DNA of 64,000 nucleotides from Akkermansia muciniphila (GTDB lineage: Bacteria > Verrucomicrobiota > Verrucomicrobiia > Verrucomicrobiales > Akkermansiaceae), in contig CAMDCV010000005.1 in the NCBI GenBank assembly GCA_945890645.1, positions 1 to 64,000 on the forward strand. The letters are read 5' to 3'. The position numbers and the translations under genes were made by a program. Positions 1 to 8,737 of this stretch are shown piece by piece. Below the pieces are notes generated by a model, which saw only the letters and a program-made list of their open reading frames with translations, was not told the DNA's origin and searched no databases. Each line of letters begins with the position of its first letter. Position 1 is the first letter of the stretch.

Positions 1-291
1 GATTTTTATGTGATCATGGATGCCCGTGTGAAATGCACCGATTACACCATACCGAATGGTGACCATAAGTGTATGTTTTACCTCCGCAGCCACGCCACTG
101 GTCAGAACATCGCAACGGCATTCGCTCATCAGAACTCGCCTACCCACCAGAAGTTTGACAATCCCCTGAGCGGATTAAAATGGAAAAACCCCATGCCTGT
201 AGTCCTCACTCTCCAATGGAATACCTCTGAGGATGATGCGCGTCCATTCCTCGAAGTCATCGATATCAAATCACAAAATTGGCGGCCCTAA
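1..291 (+). CDS. C-terminal part of a hypothetical protein
   Basis: The reading frame is open from the first base of the window and stops at 289-291, so the gene starts upstream and only its last 96 codons are seen. A GTG at 10 could be a start, but no ribosome-binding site precedes it and the frame continues to the edge. The residues are mixed polar and aromatic with no membrane segment, and I recognise no family. Its reality rests on an uninterrupted frame with plausible composition directly upstream of a same-strand gene. Confidence 0.45.
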   Translation, partial: DFYVIMDARVKCTDYTIPNGDHKCMFYLRSHATGQNIATAFAHQNSPTHQKFDNPLSGLKWKNPMPVVLTLQWNTSEDDARPFLEVIDIKSQNWRP

Positions 292-332
292 ACCAATTCT
301 CATCAAAAGAAAAAAACGCTATCGCAATTGAG

Positions 333-360
333 TTGCGTTATTGGGACTGTATGTTATAAT
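333..360 (+). promoter_or_regulatory. Putative sigma-70-type promoter of the metal-binding protein gene
   Basis: TTGCGT at 333-338 and a perfect TATAAT at 355-360 are separated by 16 bases. The -10 box ends only 7 bases before the preferred ATG at 368, so a transcript would be leaderless or nearly so. Part of the region (ATGTTATAAT) resembles a half-site of Zur/Fur-type operators, but I see no convincing second half. Confidence 0.5.
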
Positions 361-367
361 TTTGGGC

Positions 368-1252
368 ATGAAATTTCTGTTATGCTTTTTCTTCAGTATC
401 AGTGGCGCATGGGCTCAGATCAAGACGGTCAGTCTGCATCCACTTCTTACTGACTTGATTCAGCAAGTCGGTGGTGAGCAAGTCACGGTGATCGATTTAA
501 TTGGAAAAACGGGCGACCCCCATCATTTCGAACCAAGCGCCGAGCAAATCAAATCTACCCAAGGTGCCGTGCTGTATTTTGTCTCAGGCAAAGGACTGGA
601 GTCCTATCTGCCATCACTCAAGAACATCATTGGCAATAGTGCCAAAGTGATCGAAGTCGGGGCCACGTTGCCATCGATTGAGGGCGCCTGCAATCACGAG
701 CACCACAATCATGATGACGAGCACGAGCACAGCATCGATCCGCACTGGTGGCATTCGATCGAAAATTTTCGCCGTGCCACCACTGTTGTAGCGAATGAAC
801 TCAGTACAGCTTCACCCACGCAACGCACCTACTTTGAAAAAAATGCCACAGCCTACCGCGCGAAGCTCGAAGAACTCGATCGCTGGGCTCGCAAAGAAAT
901 TGCGAAGATTCCCAAAGAAAAACGCCAACTCGCCACGGCGCATGATGCGTTCGGATATTTCTGCAAAGACTATCAATTTACCGCCATTCCCGTTCAGGGC
1001 ATCAATCGCGAGCAAGCTCCGGGCACAGCCGCACTCGCAGCGCTCATGAAAGAACTCAAGGACCATCGAGTGACTGCCATTTTCCCAGAAAAAGAATCAA
1101 ACCCAAAAATTCTTGCCGCCCTCACCAAAGACACGGGTATTGCACTTGCGGAGCCTCTGATCGCGGATGGCACGAATGTTGATACCTACGAGGAAATGAT
1201 ACGCCATAACATCTCCACCATCGTCAAGTCACTCAGCCCCGTGCGCGAATAG
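368..1252 (+). CDS. Zinc/manganese ABC transporter substrate-binding protein (ZnuA/TroA family)
   Basis: This is a periplasmic cluster A-I metal-binding protein that would deliver Zn or Mn to an ABC importer. The ATG at 368 gives a clean signal peptide (MKFLLCFFFSISGAWA); an upstream in-frame TTG at 341 would spoil it. Family landmarks are a His after the first strand (SLHPLL), the DPHHFEPS metal-site segment, a His/Asp-rich loop (HNHDDEHEHS) typical of zinc-type members, AHDAFGYF, and the C-terminal Asp loop. The length of 294 residues is normal. No permease or ATPase gene lies in the visible neighbourhood, and the next gene is convergent, so its transporter partners may be upstream of the window or elsewhere. 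Confidence 0.88.
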   Translation: MKFLLCFFFSISGAWAQIKTVSLHPLLTDLIQQVGGEQVTVIDLIGKTGDPHHFEPSAEQIKSTQGAVLYFVSGKGLESYLPSLKNIIGNSAKVIEVGATLPSIEGACNHEHHNHDDEHEHSIDPHWWHSIENFRRATTVVANELSTASPTQRTYFEKNATAYRAKLEELDRWARKEIAKIPKEKRQLATAHDAFGYFCKDYQFTAIPVQGINREQAPGTAALAALMKELKDHRVTAIFPEKESNPKILAALTKDTGIALAEPLIADGTNVDTYEEMIRHNISTIVKSLSPVRE

Positions 1253-1257
1253 CGTGA

Positions 1258-2502
1258 TCATTTTTGATGCTTATAGATGCCCTCCCGTCCACTAATGGCA
1301 TAAGAAATCAGGCAGGCGAGAGCAAACCATGCAAGGCAATGACTGCCGAACATCTCAACACCCAGGATCGTGCAGGCGAGCGGTGTGTTAGAAGCTGCTG
1401 CAAACACCGCAACCAACCCTAAGCCCGCAAAAATTTCGACAGGCTGCCCTGTGGCCAGGGCGAGAGTATTTCCTAACGCTGCTCCGATAAACAATAAAGG
1501 TGTCACCTCACCACCCTTAAACCCGCTTGCCAAGGTCACAATCGTGAACACCAATTTCCAAAACCAACTCCACGGCTCAGCCCCTCCAGCCGAAAAGCTG
1601 GAGAGTAAAGAAACCCCGCCCGTTCGCAAAGCATGAACGCCCAGACCGAGGTAGTCAGCAGTGCCCAAAAGAGACACCAGAACAATCACCAACAACCCAC
1701 CCCAAAAGGGACGCCACAACGGGTTCGGGCTAAGCTGGGCAAACCACACGGGAGACATGTGCGACAATTGCACAAAAAATCGACCGCATAAACCAAAGGC
1801 AATCGCGGCGAGCACCACGGCAAAAAAGAATGACCAAGAAAACCCCAACAATCCGGGCAGCGTCAGACCAAGCGAACGAAAATCCGTATGGGATACACCC
1901 CAAGCGAGACAAACTCCATGGCCCACCCACGAGGCGAGCAGCGCAGGTAACAACGAACGCGTGTGCCATCGACCACGCACGGGCAGTTCCACTGCAAAGA
2001 TCGAACCCGCCCAAGGAGTGCCGAAGACGGCACCAAATCCCGCGGCCATGCCCGCCATCAAAAGCAGGCGTTGATGTTCCTTCGGCAGAGAAAACACTCT
2101 TGATAACCAAGCCGCCACCGCGCCGCCCATCTGAACAGCCGTGCCCTCCCGACCAGCAGACCCACCCAACAAATGCGTCATCCAAGTTGCCAACAACACC
2201 AAGGGAGCCATTCGCAAGGGAACATTGCCCCGCTGCTCATGGATTTCCTCCACTAATAAATGACTTCCCTGCGCGGAGAGCGTGCCAAAGGTTTGATACA
2301 ACCAAGCAATCGCCATGCCGCCCATCGGCAACAGCAAGAGCAACCAAGGCTGGCTACTATGGTATCGAGTTATCGCATCCAATCCTAACAAAAAAACGGC
2401 ACTCAACGAACCGGCGATCACTCCAACCAACATCAATACGCCAATCAATCGCACCCATCGCAACGGCGATACCTTTGGGGAGATTGGCATTTCCAATGTC
2501 AT
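1258..2502 (-). CDS. CLC-family channel/antiporter, probably of the fluoride (CLC-F) clade
   Basis: This is a polytopic inner-membrane protein of 414 residues with about ten hydrophobic segments. The selectivity motifs are recognisable: GREGT at 117-121 instead of the chloride-type GREGP, GSHLL at about 79-83 where chloride CLCs have GSGIP, and a GGEVTP segment near 338 in place of GxFxP. Replacement of GREGP by GREGT is characteristic of the fluoride-proton antiporter branch, which exports fluoride. It lies 8 bp downstream of kdsD and is probably co-transcribed with it. No fluoride riboswitch is visible upstream of either gene. The family is certain; the fluoride assignment is inferred from motifs. 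Confidence 0.8.
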   Translation of the reverse strand: MTLEMPISPKVSPLRWVRLIGVLMLVGVIAGSLSAVFLLGLDAITRYHSSQPWLLLLLPMGGMAIAWLYQTFGTLSAQGSHLLVEEIHEQRGNVPLRMAPLVLLATWMTHLLGGSAGREGTAVQMGGAVAAWLSRVFSLPKEHQRLLLMAGMAAGFGAVFGTPWAGSIFAVELPVRGRWHTRSLLPALLASWVGHGVCLAWGVSHTDFRSLGLTLPGLLGFSWSFFFAVVLAAIAFGLCGRFFVQLSHMSPVWFAQLSPNPLWRPFWGGLLVIVLVSLLGTADYLGLGVHALRTGGVSLLSSFSAGGAEPWSWFWKLVFTIVTLASGFKGGEVTPLLFIGAALGNTLALATGQPVEIFAGLGLVAVFAAASNTPLACTILGVEMFGSHCLAWFALACLISYAISGREGIYKHQK

Positions 2503-2510
2503 CGAAAGTG

Positions 2511-3482
2511 TTAGACAATCCGCATACGCGCCAAGTCCTGCGTGTCAACGAGGCCGACGGGTTTATTGTGATCATCGAGCACCACCACATCATCGATACG
2601 ATGCGAACCAATCGTATTCACCGCCTGCACAGCAAGTGATGATGCCAGCACCGTGACCGGTTGTTTTGTCATAAAAATGGCGACACCCAACGGACCAAGT
2701 TGCGGGTCGCGTTGGAAGGAACGGACGAAGTCGCCATGCGTAAATACCCCCGCGAGCGAGTCGTCGTCATGAACAATCACACAAGCCCCCGAACGAGCAC
2801 GCGACATGGCAATCAGAGCGTCGTTAACGGAAGCATCTACGGAAACTTTGGCTAAGGAATCTCCTGCTCGCATGATGTCCGCGACTTTGGTCAGCAGCGC
2901 TCTGCCCAGGGCTCCACCCGGATGATACCGTGCAAAGTCTTCCTCCGTGAATCCCCGTGCTTCGAGTAATGCCATCGCCAACGCATCGCCCATCACCAAC
3001 ATGGCCGTGGACGACGAGGTCGGTGCCAAATTCAAAGGGCACGCCTCACGTTCCACAGAAGTGTCCAAAACAAGGTCCGCATGTTCTGCTAAGGTAGAAG
3101 AAGGTTTACCTGTCATCGCGATGACAGCGCCAGCCGAACGTTTTATAAATGGCAGCAAGTGCAGTAGCTCCGCTGTTTCTCCTGAGTAAGACAAAGCGAT
3201 CACTACATCGCCCTCACTGAGCAAGCCAAGGTCCCCATGCAGAGCATTTTGAGAATTGAGCACTACGGCTGTGGCCCCCGTTGAATTCAGCGTCGCCGCA
3301 ATTTTATGACCGATATTTCCCGATTTGCCCACGCCGACTACGACAATTTTACGCTGCTTTTCCAGTGTATTTTTCAGCACTTGAACGGCATTCGCAAAAG
3401 ACGCATCAAGCCGCTGCGCCATCGCCTTCAGAGCGTCGGCCTCCAGCACAATTACCTGTTGGGCAAATCGAATTACATCCAT
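2511..3482 (-). CDS. kdsD: Arabinose-5-phosphate isomerase KdsD/GutQ
   Basis: This cytoplasmic enzyme converts D-ribulose 5-phosphate to D-arabinose 5-phosphate, the first step of Kdo synthesis for lipopolysaccharide. An N-terminal SIS sugar-isomerase domain shows GKSG at 52-55, LHGDLG at 81-86 and SYSGET at 98-103, followed by the HPGGALGR segment. Two CBS domains occupy roughly residues 205-323. The length of 323 matches the family. The gene is separated from the upstream TPR gene by a perfect palindromic terminator and precedes the CLC gene by 8 bp. The organism therefore probably makes LPS. Confidence 0.93.
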   Translation of the reverse strand: MDVIRFAQQVIVLEADALKAMAQRLDASFANAVQVLKNTLEKQRKIVVVGVGKSGNIGHKIAATLNSTGATAVVLNSQNALHGDLGLLSEGDVVIALSYSGETAELLHLLPFIKRSAGAVIAMTGKPSSTLAEHADLVLDTSVEREACPLNLAPTSSSTAMLVMGDALAMALLEARGFTEEDFARYHPGGALGRALLTKVADIMRAGDSLAKVSVDASVNDALIAMSRARSGACVIVHDDDSLAGVFTHGDFVRSFQRDPQLGPLGVAIFMTKQPVTVLASSLAVQAVNTIGSHRIDDVVVLDDHNKPVGLVDTQDLARMRIV

Positions 3483-3489
3483 AATCGTT

Positions 3490-3518
3490 CAAGAAAAATG
3501 CCGCCCTAGGGCGGCATT
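3490..3518 (-). terminator. Intrinsic terminator after the 3535-4539 gene
   Basis: A perfect 22-base palindrome at 3497-3518 (AATGCCGCC-CTAG-GGCGGCATT in halves) is followed on the - strand by a T-rich run (TTTTTCTT). It sits between the stop of the small TPR gene and the kdsD start, separating the ExbBD/TPR operon from kdsD-CLC. Confidence 0.8.
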
Positions 3519-3534
3519 GGGAGCATTACCGGCA

Positions 3535-4539
3535 TTACCCTTCCTTTTTCACCTCAGGTGTTTCCTCCTTCGGTTTTTCAGGCTCGGGTTTGGTAATGTT
3601 AGGTTTGAACTTCAACAAAGGAACAAACTGGCTGGGCAATTTTTTGCCACCACCGAGCGTCAGATCATAAAGCGCAGCCACCGACGCCGCTTCCTGCAGA
3701 TGCATATAGCCGGTGGAATTTTTATTCTCATCTTCAGTGCCCCAGAGTTTGATCGCCATTTGCACTTCCTCATTTGCCTGATGGATGCGCATCACTGCCT
3801 GAGCCGCTTGATCAGCGATTTCTTCTGTGGCGCCGATGTCCGCTACCATGGCTGTATTAAAAGCGTTCAGAGCTTTCGATGGCTGCTTCAAAGCTTCATA
3901 GGCATGACCCACACAGAATGCGATTTGCGCGCGCTGGTAAGAAGGGATTTTTTCTTGCAAACGGGCTTCGCCCAAAGCAGCGAGACGATCCCATGACTTT
4001 GTGCGCAACGCATCCCAGAAAACATAGATTTCCAATTGGCTGATGTGGTGCTCGCGTGTCAAACCATCCTTGCGGAAGCCCTCCAGTGCTTTCGCCAATC
4101 CTTCCAAATCACCGAGACGACGCATGCACTCCATCTCGTAAAAGGCACCCAAGGTAGAATAGTTGTTATCCAAAGCGCTGGTCGGTTTGTAGGCAACCTT
4201 CGCCTGTGCGAACAATTCCTTCGCTTCTGCATACTTGCGCCCCTGATAGAGTTCCATCGCATCGCGAAACATTTTGGGTTCCAGCAAATAGACCGAGCTC
4301 AATTCCGATAGATTCATGTCCTCGGTATCGAGACCTTGGGCAGTCGTTTTGTAGCGGATCTGCGTTTTCGTAGCGGCAATGATAAAGACATTGTCAGAGG
4401 TGCCGTCATCGTAGATCAGCATCGCGGGTGCTTGCTGCGCAGCCGCAGCAGCCGGGGCGGCAGGGGCAGCGGGAGCCTGAGCATGAACCGATGCACTGAG
4501 CGCTAGGGCTGTGATCGCAAGAGAGAAAATGGTTTTCAT
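3535..4539 (-). CDS. Exported TPR-containing protein with Ala/Pro-rich N-terminus
   Basis: A 334-residue protein with a signal peptide (cleavage near ASVHA-Q), an Ala/Pro-rich linker at residues 22-40, a small beta-rich segment, then helical tetratricopeptide-like repeats (for example 'GRKYAEAKELFAQA' and 'AFCVGHAYEALKQPSKALNAF'). The C-terminus is Lys/Glu/Pro-rich. It lies 30 bp downstream of the 996-residue TPR gene and ends at a terminator, so it closes the ExbBD-TPR cluster. It probably acts in the periplasm as a scaffold for partners of the ExbB/ExbD motor. The export signal and repeats are seen directly; the function is inferred only from context. Confidence 0.8.
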   Translation of the reverse strand: MKTIFSLAITALALSASVHAQAPAAPAAPAAAAAQQAPAMLIYDDGTSDNVFIIAATKTQIRYKTTAQGLDTEDMNLSELSSVYLLEPKMFRDAMELYQGRKYAEAKELFAQAKVAYKPTSALDNNYSTLGAFYEMECMRRLGDLEGLAKALEGFRKDGLTREHHISQLEIYVFWDALRTKSWDRLAALGEARLQEKIPSYQRAQIAFCVGHAYEALKQPSKALNAFNTAMVADIGATEEIADQAAQAVMRIHQANEEVQMAIKLWGTEDENKNSTGYMHLQEAASVAALYDLTLGGGKKLPSQFVPLLKFKPNITKPEPEKPKEETPEVKKEG

Positions 4540-4569
4540 AATAATGATTCGTTGGGTTGATTAGGATGA

Positions 4570-7560
4570 TTATTTGCCTTCCAATTCTTTCTTCTGCTGT
4601 GCTTGGGACTTGATGCCAGGGCGGGCCTCATACTCCTTCACAAGATCTTCGATGTCATTCCACATCTCTTTTTCTTCTTGGCTCATCTTGTCGTAAATGC
4701 GTCGTGTGGAATCAATGTAATTAAAACCACCGTTGTAGGCACCCTGACGATCGCCTGGTTTCCCATCAACGCCGGCAGCGTCACGTTCCCAGAGCAATTC
4801 CATCCAACGTTTGCACGCAGGGGCGGAGTATTGGATGTTACCCCGCATGTTACCGAAGCAGATCTGCGAATAGCTGAAGATCGCATCGTTAATGGAATTT
4901 GATTTCTCATACGACTGCGCCAGTAGCATGTTCACCGCACCAGAATAGACATTGAAGTTGTTTGTCTTGCGATCCAAATAAACCTTCGCTTGCTCGTTCA
5001 CCTTGGACCATTCGCCTTTGGCTGCTAAGAGCTCGATTTTACGATACAATGCCCGTTCCTTTTGATTTTTCTTTTCGGCGTTTTCAAAAATCTCCGTCAA
5101 GTCTTTGATGCCGGTATCGAGGTCTGCCGGGGTTTTGCTACGGCCGAGAATGTCAGCACGACCGAACATGGCCTCGAACTTGTAACCACCGTCTTTGCGA
5201 TTGAGCGCTTCGGTGTAGTAATCCAATGCCTCGCGAGGTGCACCCGTTTTTTCCCGGATGAAGTCACCTACTCGCACGAGAATGAATGATGTGAGGTCTT
5301 TCGGAGTGAACTCGACTTTCAGCTCGTTGAACAAAACTTTCACCATGGCTTCTGCCTTGCTACGTTCTGCATCTTCCTTGGCATTTTTCGAGACTTCCTC
5401 AAACACGCCAATCACCGCCATGCGCAGAAGTGCACGGGCGACCACGTCTTTGGCTTTGATTTTCGGGAAATTATAGTAGTGCTCTTTCAGCTCTTCGGGT
5501 GAGTGTTTTGTTAGGTAAAATTCGGTGTAAGAACCAATCGCCTCTTCCAAACCTTGTGACATAGGATCGCCGGCCATTTCCGCGATCACGTCGCGCAAGC
5601 GCTCCAAACCTTCTTCGCCGCGCTCGACAGCATCCATGGCATAAATTCCAGCCACGGCCGCTTGCGTACGATACGGTGAACCATCTGCATATTCTTTCCA
5701 AAACTTATCAATCCATGGCACAGCGTCTTTGATGCGGGGATTCGGTTCTTTGTTAATCTGTTTCTCACCCAGCATGGCGATCAGCAGATAAACCGATTCA
5801 CTTGCCACAATACGTGCAGCACGGCGTTCCGCGAGTTCGAAACCTTTTTTGTAATACGTTTCCGCTTCATCTCGATTGTTTTCCGCCAAAAGCACATTGC
5901 CTTTGAGGTTGAAAGCAAGATCGAGAACTTCGGTTTGAGGGAATTCTTTTTCCAGGCGATTCAGCTTTTCCAAAGCGGGGGCATATTCGCTCTCTGCATA
6001 GTGGCAGTTCGCCCGGTCATATAAAGCGAAGGGGAGATATGGATTTTTTGCCGCTTCAGGATACTCTTTCAAGAATGCATCCAACAGCACTGCTGCTTTA
6101 ACGAACTCTTGCAGTTTCGCCATGTTCGAACCTTGCAAGAACAAAGCAGCCTGGCGGAACTTCGACTGGCCATACATGGTCACGTGCTGATCAAGATAAG
6201 GCTGGGCCACATCGTATTGACCCTCGTAGTAATACGAACCGCCGAGAACGTGCAAGCAGATATCATGCTGCTCTGTATTCTTGTCCAATTTTTCGATGAT
6301 GACCGTTGCGACCTCGATGCACTTTTTGTATTCACCTTCATAGAAAAGCGAAGTAAGCATCATGCGGCGCACTGCCGGAACATGTTCTGAAGAAGGAAAC
6401 GCTTTGAGGAAAATTTGGCCATACTTTTCAGTAATCAACACCTCGCCGACCACGGAGCTCGTACGCACAAGTTGGAACAAATTGTTCTCACGCTTCTCAT
6501 GTTTGGGATAATACAATTCCAAGTTTTCGTAGGCAGCGAAAGCCCCACGCACGTTGCCATTGATTTCATGGATGTAGGCGAGTGCTAGCAACTGAGTGAT
6601 TTCAGGTTGCTTATTTTCTTTGACCGATTTGCTAACGGACTCTTCCCCTGCTTTTAATTTGTCAGCAGTGATGGTGCGTGTGCCATCCAGCACGCCCTTG
6701 CGCTTGCCGATCATTTGCATACGAGCTTTGATATCTTCCATAGTAACCTCCGATGGTGCCACCATCTGATACAAAACAATGCAAGCGCGTTCCATCTGCG
6801 CACTGTAAGCGTCGTGCGCAAGTTTCAAAAACAGGCGATTGAACTCCTGCATTTCAAAGGGCTCGATCGTGATGTCTGACCGGTTTTTACTGATAAAGTC
6901 GAGGATCGATTGTTCGTTGTTTTTTTCGATCGCAGCGTTCACAAAAGCTTGGAATCCGGCCACAATGCCTGCATCGGGAGTGGGAAACACCTCTTTATTC
7001 TTGATGGCAATTTCGAGGTTTTCCATACCCTCGGGCAGTTTGGCCAGCTTGAAATAGCAGATGCAGAGGTTGATATGGAAGGGGCCTCTTTGATAAACGT
7101 CCTTGCCGCGCTCCTTGCTGCGCTCTTCCAGGAACTTTTTATACATGCGGATCGCCTCTTCAAACTTCTCTGCGCCGAGTGCGGCATCGCCGCCTTTGAG
7201 CAAAGCCATTTTGTGATAGATGTTGCCCGCACCGTCTTTCTCCGGGGGGAACTCTTTGTAGCAGGTCTCAAAAGCCTTCATGGCTTCGTCGAACTGATTC
7301 AATTTGCTGTGGCAAATCCCTTTGCGGTAATACAACACACCGATTTTTGATCCGTAAAGCTGTTTGATATTGGGCTTGGCGCAGGCCTGCGTCAATTGAT
7401 CCAGAGCTTCCGCCCATTTGCCGGCCTCCATGTTAATGAGGGAATTGGTCACCAGTTCATCGAGACTGGCACCTTGCTGGGCCTGAGCAAAAGGTGCGCC
7501 GACAAGAGCAACCGTAGCACCCAATAGGCTGCAGCGGTGAATAAAAGAAGGAGTGTTCAT
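4570..7560 (-). CDS. Large exported tetratricopeptide-repeat protein
   Basis: A 996-residue protein with a signal peptide (cleavage near APFAQA-Q) and TPR-type helix pairs over almost its whole length. Examples are 'YYRKGICHSKLNQFDEAMKAFETC', 'CHYAESEYAPALEKLNRLEKEFP' and 'GNVLLAENNRDEAETYYKKGFELA'. No catalytic domain is visible, so it is probably a periplasmic protein-protein scaffold. It is transcribed with the smaller TPR gene and lies downstream of exbB-exbD-exbD, from which it is separated by a terminator-like hairpin at 7664-7713. TPR proteins beside ExbB/ExbD-type motors are known in other phyla, for example with the Agl gliding motor of myxobacteria. The job here is not known. Confidence 0.85.
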   Translation of the reverse strand: MNTPSFIHRCSLLGATVALVGAPFAQAQQGASLDELVTNSLINMEAGKWAEALDQLTQACAKPNIKQLYGSKIGVLYYRKGICHSKLNQFDEAMKAFETCYKEFPPEKDGAGNIYHKMALLKGGDAALGAEKFEEAIRMYKKFLEERSKERGKDVYQRGPFHINLCICYFKLAKLPEGMENLEIAIKNKEVFPTPDAGIVAGFQAFVNAAIEKNNEQSILDFISKNRSDITIEPFEMQEFNRLFLKLAHDAYSAQMERACIVLYQMVAPSEVTMEDIKARMQMIGKRKGVLDGTRTITADKLKAGEESVSKSVKENKQPEITQLLALAYIHEINGNVRGAFAAYENLELYYPKHEKRENNLFQLVRTSSVVGEVLITEKYGQIFLKAFPSSEHVPAVRRMMLTSLFYEGEYKKCIEVATVIIEKLDKNTEQHDICLHVLGGSYYYEGQYDVAQPYLDQHVTMYGQSKFRQAALFLQGSNMAKLQEFVKAAVLLDAFLKEYPEAAKNPYLPFALYDRANCHYAESEYAPALEKLNRLEKEFPQTEVLDLAFNLKGNVLLAENNRDEAETYYKKGFELAERRAARIVASESVYLLIAMLGEKQINKEPNPRIKDAVPWIDKFWKEYADGSPYRTQAAVAGIYAMDAVERGEEGLERLRDVIAEMAGDPMSQGLEEAIGSYTEFYLTKHSPEELKEHYYNFPKIKAKDVVARALLRMAVIGVFEEVSKNAKEDAERSKAEAMVKVLFNELKVEFTPKDLTSFILVRVGDFIREKTGAPREALDYYTEALNRKDGGYKFEAMFGRADILGRSKTPADLDTGIKDLTEIFENAEKKNQKERALYRKIELLAAKGEWSKVNEQAKVYLDRKTNNFNVYSGAVNMLLAQSYEKSNSINDAIFSYSQICFGNMRGNIQYSAPACKRWMELLWERDAAGVDGKPGDRQGAYNGGFNYIDSTRRIYDKMSQEEKEMWNDIEDLVKEYEARPGIKSQAQQKKELEGK

Positions 7561-7663
7561 AGCGAGGTATTTTGGATTGTTTTTATGATACTACTGCCAT
7601 CAGAGTCGGCAAGTAAGATCGTAGGGAGTAACGAAGAAGAAGGAAAAAATCTTGGAGAAGAAA

Positions 7664-7713
7664 TAAAAAACCGGGGCGATCAGACCGCAGGGACGCGGAC
7701 GAGCGGCCCCGGT
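7664..7713 (-). terminator. Terminator or attenuator between exbD and the large TPR gene
   Basis: An 8-bp GC-rich stem pairs 7670-7677 with 7706-7713 around a 28-base loop. On the - strand it is followed by TTTTTATTT, the layout of an intrinsic terminator. It would reduce or stop read-through from the exb genes into the TPR genes. Confidence 0.65.
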
Positions 7714-7730
7714 GGGAAAATAGAATGGGT

Positions 7731-8195
7731 TCAGTCCACCAAGTCCGTGAATGTCACGGAGCTGATGCCAGCACCAACGAGTGCATTGAGAACGTCGATG
7801 ACACGTTGTTGATTGGCACCGGGATCCACCCACATTTGTACTAGGGGCTTCTTGTCACCCGAACTGGCACCTGCGACGTAAAGCGTCAACTGCTGTGTCA
7901 GCAAAGGCAGGACCCTTGAACCAGTGTCAGTGTCCAGCATCTCTTGGCTACTACCAGCACCCGTGTAAATCGCACCATTAGCATCGACCTTGATGAAAAG
8001 CGGATCGATATCAGGCATGTCTGCATCACTGGGCGCAGAAGAAGGTAGAGCGAGAGGAACATCTACTTCTTTTTTCTGAATCGTCGTCGCAACAAGGAAG
8101 TAAATCAGCAATAGAAAGCAGACGTCAATCAGCGAGGAAATGTCTAAGCCAGGATTGGCTTCTTCGTCTTGCTGGTATTTGCGGTGGCGGGCCAT
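7731..8195 (-). CDS. ExbD/TolR-family proton-channel subunit (second copy)
   Basis: A 154-residue protein with a short cytoplasmic N-terminus, one membrane helix carrying the essential Asp (SLIDVCFLLLIYFLV, about 21-35), and a periplasmic domain. With ExbB it would form an inner-membrane proton-driven motor that moves a periplasmic partner. The domain is divergent from the other ExbD copy in the operon (different loop, no long basic segment), so the two are probably distinct subunits rather than a recent duplication. It lies 18 bp after the first exbD. Confidence 0.87.
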   Translation of the reverse strand: MARHRKYQQDEEANPGLDISSLIDVCFLLLIYFLVATTIQKKEVDVPLALPSSAPSDADMPDIDPLFIKVDANGAIYTGAGSSQEMLDTDTGSRVLPLLTQQLTLYVAGASSGDKKPLVQMWVDPGANQQRVIDVLNALVGAGISSVTFTDLVD

Positions 8196-8213
8196 AGTAA
8201 GTAAAATTGGGAA

Positions 8214-8657
8214 TTATTTATCAGTAACGTAGGTGGCAAACATCACCTGTTCGACTCCTGCTTTCGCAGAGATTGCGATGACTTTGCGCGAATATTTGAA
8301 CACGGCGTCTTTGTCGCCACGCAGGTGCAACTTAGAACGGTAACTGCGAAGATCGTTCGCCTCTTTAGCTTTCAAAACCAACTCAAAAATATCTTCATCG
8401 GTCTCAAGGACAACTCCTTGTTCCGATTTGTAGGAACCGTCTTTGTATACGTTCACCACGATCCGACCGTTTTTCTCGTCCTGTTTCTTGCCATAACTGG
8501 CAACCGGCGGTTTGACATCGGAGTCTTGCTTGACCACGATCTGGCTGGAATTGACAACGAAGAAAATGAGCAACAGGAACACCATGTCGATCATCGACGA
8601 CATGTCCAAGGCGCATTCTTCTTCAGCTGCTGCAGACTTGCGAAGTTTGGATGACAT
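8214..8657 (-). CDS. ExbD/TolR-family proton-channel subunit (first copy)
   Basis: A 147-residue single-pass membrane protein. The N-terminal MSSMIDMVFLLLIFFVV helix contains the conserved proton-carrying Asp. It is followed by a Lys/Asp-rich linker and a periplasmic domain ending in 'AGVEQVMFATYVTDK', similar to the ExbD/TolR fold. It is flanked by exbB upstream (80 bp gap containing a strong hairpin) and the second exbD downstream. It probably partners with the ExbB protein encoded at 8738-9535. Confidence 0.88.
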   Translation of the reverse strand: MSSKLRKSAAAEEECALDMSSMIDMVFLLLIFFVVNSSQIVVKQDSDVKPPVASYGKKQDEKNGRIVVNVYKDGSYKSEQGVVLETDEDIFELVLKAKEANDLRSYRSKLHLRGDKDAVFKYSRKVIAISAKAGVEQVMFATYVTDK

Positions 8658-8696
8658 AAGGTTTTTATAGTGGAAGGTGGGAGATTGAGGGATTGC

Positions 8697-8727
8697 GCCC
8701 GCACTCGCTCAGTGAGCGAGTGCGGGC
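8697..8727. promoter_or_regulatory. Near-perfect hairpin between exbB and exbD
   Basis: A 15-bp inverted repeat (GCCCGCACTCGCTCA and its complement) is separated by one base and lies in the 80-bp exbB-exbD gap. No T-tract follows on either strand, so it is not a classical terminator. It may be an mRNA processing or 3'-stabilising hairpin that raises ExbB over ExbD, or a repeated palindrome. Confidence 0.55.
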
Positions 8728-8737
8728 ATCAATGAAA

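Noticed and set aside
2503-2510. Possible fluoride riboswitch for the CLC gene
   Set aside because: The gap to kdsD is only 8 bp and the region upstream of kdsD holds a terminator palindrome, not the conserved riboswitch core.
1830-2639. A 269-codon open frame on the + strand, antisense to the CLC gene
   Set aside because: It lies entirely opposite a well supported membrane protein gene and has Pro/Arg/Thr-rich composition expected from an antisense shadow.
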